DNA of 64,000 nucleotides, taken from contig NZ_JBMERD010000012.1 of the NCBI RefSeq assembly GCF_048820935.1, positions 1-64,000 on the forward strand, written 5' to 3'. The notes under the pieces were generated by a model. It ran no database searches. It saw only the letters and a list, made by a program, of their open reading frames with translations, and was not told the DNA's origin. Origin of the DNA: Algicoccus sp048820935. Lineage in GTDB: Bacteria; Pseudomonadota; Gammaproteobacteria; Burkholderiales; Burkholderiaceae_B. Position numbers and translations under genes: made by a program. The number at the start of each line of letters is the position of its first letter. The first letter of the stretch is position 1. Positions 62,714 to 64,000 of the stretch are shown one piece after another.

Positions 62714-64000
62714 ATGTCCGGATCACTCTCAATCTCACCCGCATGGCATGAGTTTTTCAATGCCGCACAAGCAGCCACCACAGTGGCCAATCCGTCCACC
62801 CGAATTCTTTCGGCAGCGGGATTAGAGATTGATCTGAGTCTGCAAATTCATACGCCCGAACTCATCACAGCCAGTGAGCAATTACTCCAATCTTGTGACT
62901 TTGAGCGCAAACGCGATGAGCTCTTTGATGGCGCGCTAATTAACTGGACAGAAAACCGTGGCGCCATGCACACGGCCCTGCGAGGTAGCCGAGCCCCCGA
63001 AGCGATCCAGCAACTCGTTCAAACCTCCCTCCAGAAAATGGCGGCGTTTGTAGAGCAAAGCAATCAGCGCAATCAATACACCAACATTGTGCACCTTGGC
63101 ATTGGTGGTAGTGACTGGGGGCCTCGTATGGTTTGGGAAGCCCTGCGCGGACAACGCACCCGGCGCACTTTGCGATTTGCTGCCAATATCGATGCACAAG
63201 CCATTACAGCGGCTCTGGATGGGCTGAATCCTCACGATACTTTGTTAGTCATCGCCTCTAAATCTTTCACTACGCTCGAAGCACTGACCAATGCCAAACG
63301 CGCTTTACAGTGGATGCGAGATGGTGGTGTTCAAGACCCACTGAAACAAACCATTGCGCTAACCGCCAACCCACAAGCCGCTCAAACATTTGGCATTGCA
63401 TCTGAGCATATTTTTGAGTTCTGGGATTGGGTCGGCGGACGATATTCCGTCTGGTCCAGTATTGGCTTGTCACTGGCACTCGCACTGGGTTGGCAAACTT
63501 TTTCAGACCTTTTACGCGGTGCGCGTGACATGGACACGCATTTTCTGGAAACCCCCACGTTGGTCAATGCACCCGTACAAATGGCATTGAGCAGTCTCGT
63601 CAACACCACCGCCCTGAACTACAGTTCACAAGTCATCTGTCCTTATGACGCTCGATTGGCTGGCTTTGTAATGTGGCTGCAACAACTCGAAATGGAGTCT
63701 TTGGGCAAATTCGTTGATCGCGACAATCGCTTTATACGCATGAACATCAGCCCTGCCGTGTGGGGCATGCCAGGCACAGATAGCCAACATACCTTTTTCC
63801 AGTGGTTGCACCAAGATCAACGCGGCGCACCAGTCGACTTTATTATTCGACGTCATGCCGAGTCTGGCCACGACAGCCACCATCAACAATTACTAGGAAA
63901 CTGTCTTGCACAAAGGGCCGCTCTCTGGAAAGGTCAATCACTCGAACAAGCACGCCAGCAACTGTCACAACAAACCAAACTGTCTACTCAAGAGATTGAA
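62714..64000 (+). CDS. pgi: Glucose-6-phosphate isomerase Pgi, 5' part (runs off the window)
   Basis: The ATG at 62714 opens a frame that has no stop before the window end (429 codons present; the usual protein is about 520-550). The segment HLGIGGSDWGPRMVWEAL, the sugar-phosphate site IASKSFTTLEALTNA, and FEFWDWVGGRYSVWSSIGLSL are Pgi signatures. Pgi interconverts glucose-6-phosphate and fructose-6-phosphate. The start lies 30 bases after the mutase gene, so the two are probably one operon. Confidence 0.95.
   Translation, partial: MSGSLSISPAWHEFFNAAQAATTVANPSTRILSAAGLEIDLSLQIHTPELITASEQLLQSCDFERKRDELFDGALINWTENRGAMHTALRGSRAPEAIQQLVQTSLQKMAAFVEQSNQRNQYTNIVHLGIGGSDWGPRMVWEALRGQRTRRTLRFAANIDAQAITAALDGLNPHDTLLVIASKSFTTLEALTNAKRALQWMRDGGVQDPLKQTIALTANPQAAQTFGIASEHIFEFWDWVGGRYSVWSSIGLSLALALGWQTFSDLLRGARDMDTHFLETPTLVNAPVQMALSSLVNTTALNYSSQVICPYDARLAGFVMWLQQLEMESLGKFVDRDNRFIRMNISPAVWGMPGTDSQHTFFQWLHQDQRGAPVDFIIRRHAESGHDSHHQQLLGNCLAQRAALWKGQSLEQARQQLSQQTKLSTQEIE

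Noticed and set aside
1..64000. CRISPR array, prophage or retron
   Set aside because: No regularly spaced repeats, phage structural genes or reverse transcriptase were seen; the only repeat arrays are coding repeats in tolA and groEL.

Overview
The window looks like the chromosome of a betaproteobacterium, most likely Burkholderiales near Alcaligenaceae. The main pointers are Bug/TctC-type binding proteins, a RibBA whose RibA half is degenerate beside a separate RibA, the tol-pal order ybgC-tolQRAB-pal-cpoB, and the block ychF..pth-rplY-prs-tRNA-Gln-ispE-lolB-TPR-mutM. Base composition is moderate, without the strong GC bias of many relatives. This placement is inferred from gene content; no search was run.

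Layout. 1-6600: msrA, a small cytochrome c, ilvD, lgt, a SIMPL-domain protein, 6S RNA beside zapA and a coiled-coil partner, and a beta-hydroxyacid dehydrogenase. 6600-14700: rppH and proS (divergent), then the Tol-Pal envelope cluster closed by a strong terminator. 14740-19980: an EamA exporter, groES-groEL with a CIRCE operator and overlapping heat-shock and housekeeping promoters, a DsrE-like protein, a tautomerase and pyrF. 19990-24270: a minus-strand riboflavin/thiamine/lipid operon ribBA-ribH-nusB-thiL-pgpA-pncC. 24368-31140: a CYTH protein, a HTH protein, ftsY/rsmD head to head, coaD, a ferredoxin, a MOSC_N-only protein, an AsmA-like protein and a second RibA-type gene.

31220-48900 is the accessory and decaying part. 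It holds a histidine kinase broken by two frameshifts and an IS256-type remnant, then wrbA and a MATE exporter. A full Dpp-type peptide ABC operon and a GntR regulator follow. Next comes a tandemly duplicated [bug - acnA] unit: in copy 1 the bug gene is split by a 423-bp IS200/IS605-type relic and acnA is reduced to a 43-codon scar, while copy 2 is intact. After acnA there is a graveyard with a HTH fragment, a second 686-bp IS605-type relic carrying a frameshifted tnpB end, a fic pseudogene and a P4-type integrase pseudogene.

49000-64000 returns to core genes: ychF, an acyl-CoA ligase, a CPBP protease, pth, rplY, prs, tRNA-Gln, ispE, lolB, a TPR protein, mutM, a GlcD-type FAD oxidase, phosphomanno/glucomutase and the 5' part of pgi, which runs off the right edge.

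The most notable observations are these. The two TnpB-type relics can be placed to the base: removing the first restores a 326-codon bug frame. The duplicated bug-acnA units have matching promoters, each with paired palindromes spaced 20 bp that suit the adjacent GntR protein. The two riboflavin fusion genes have complementary dead halves. No CRISPR array and no clearly new defence system was found.
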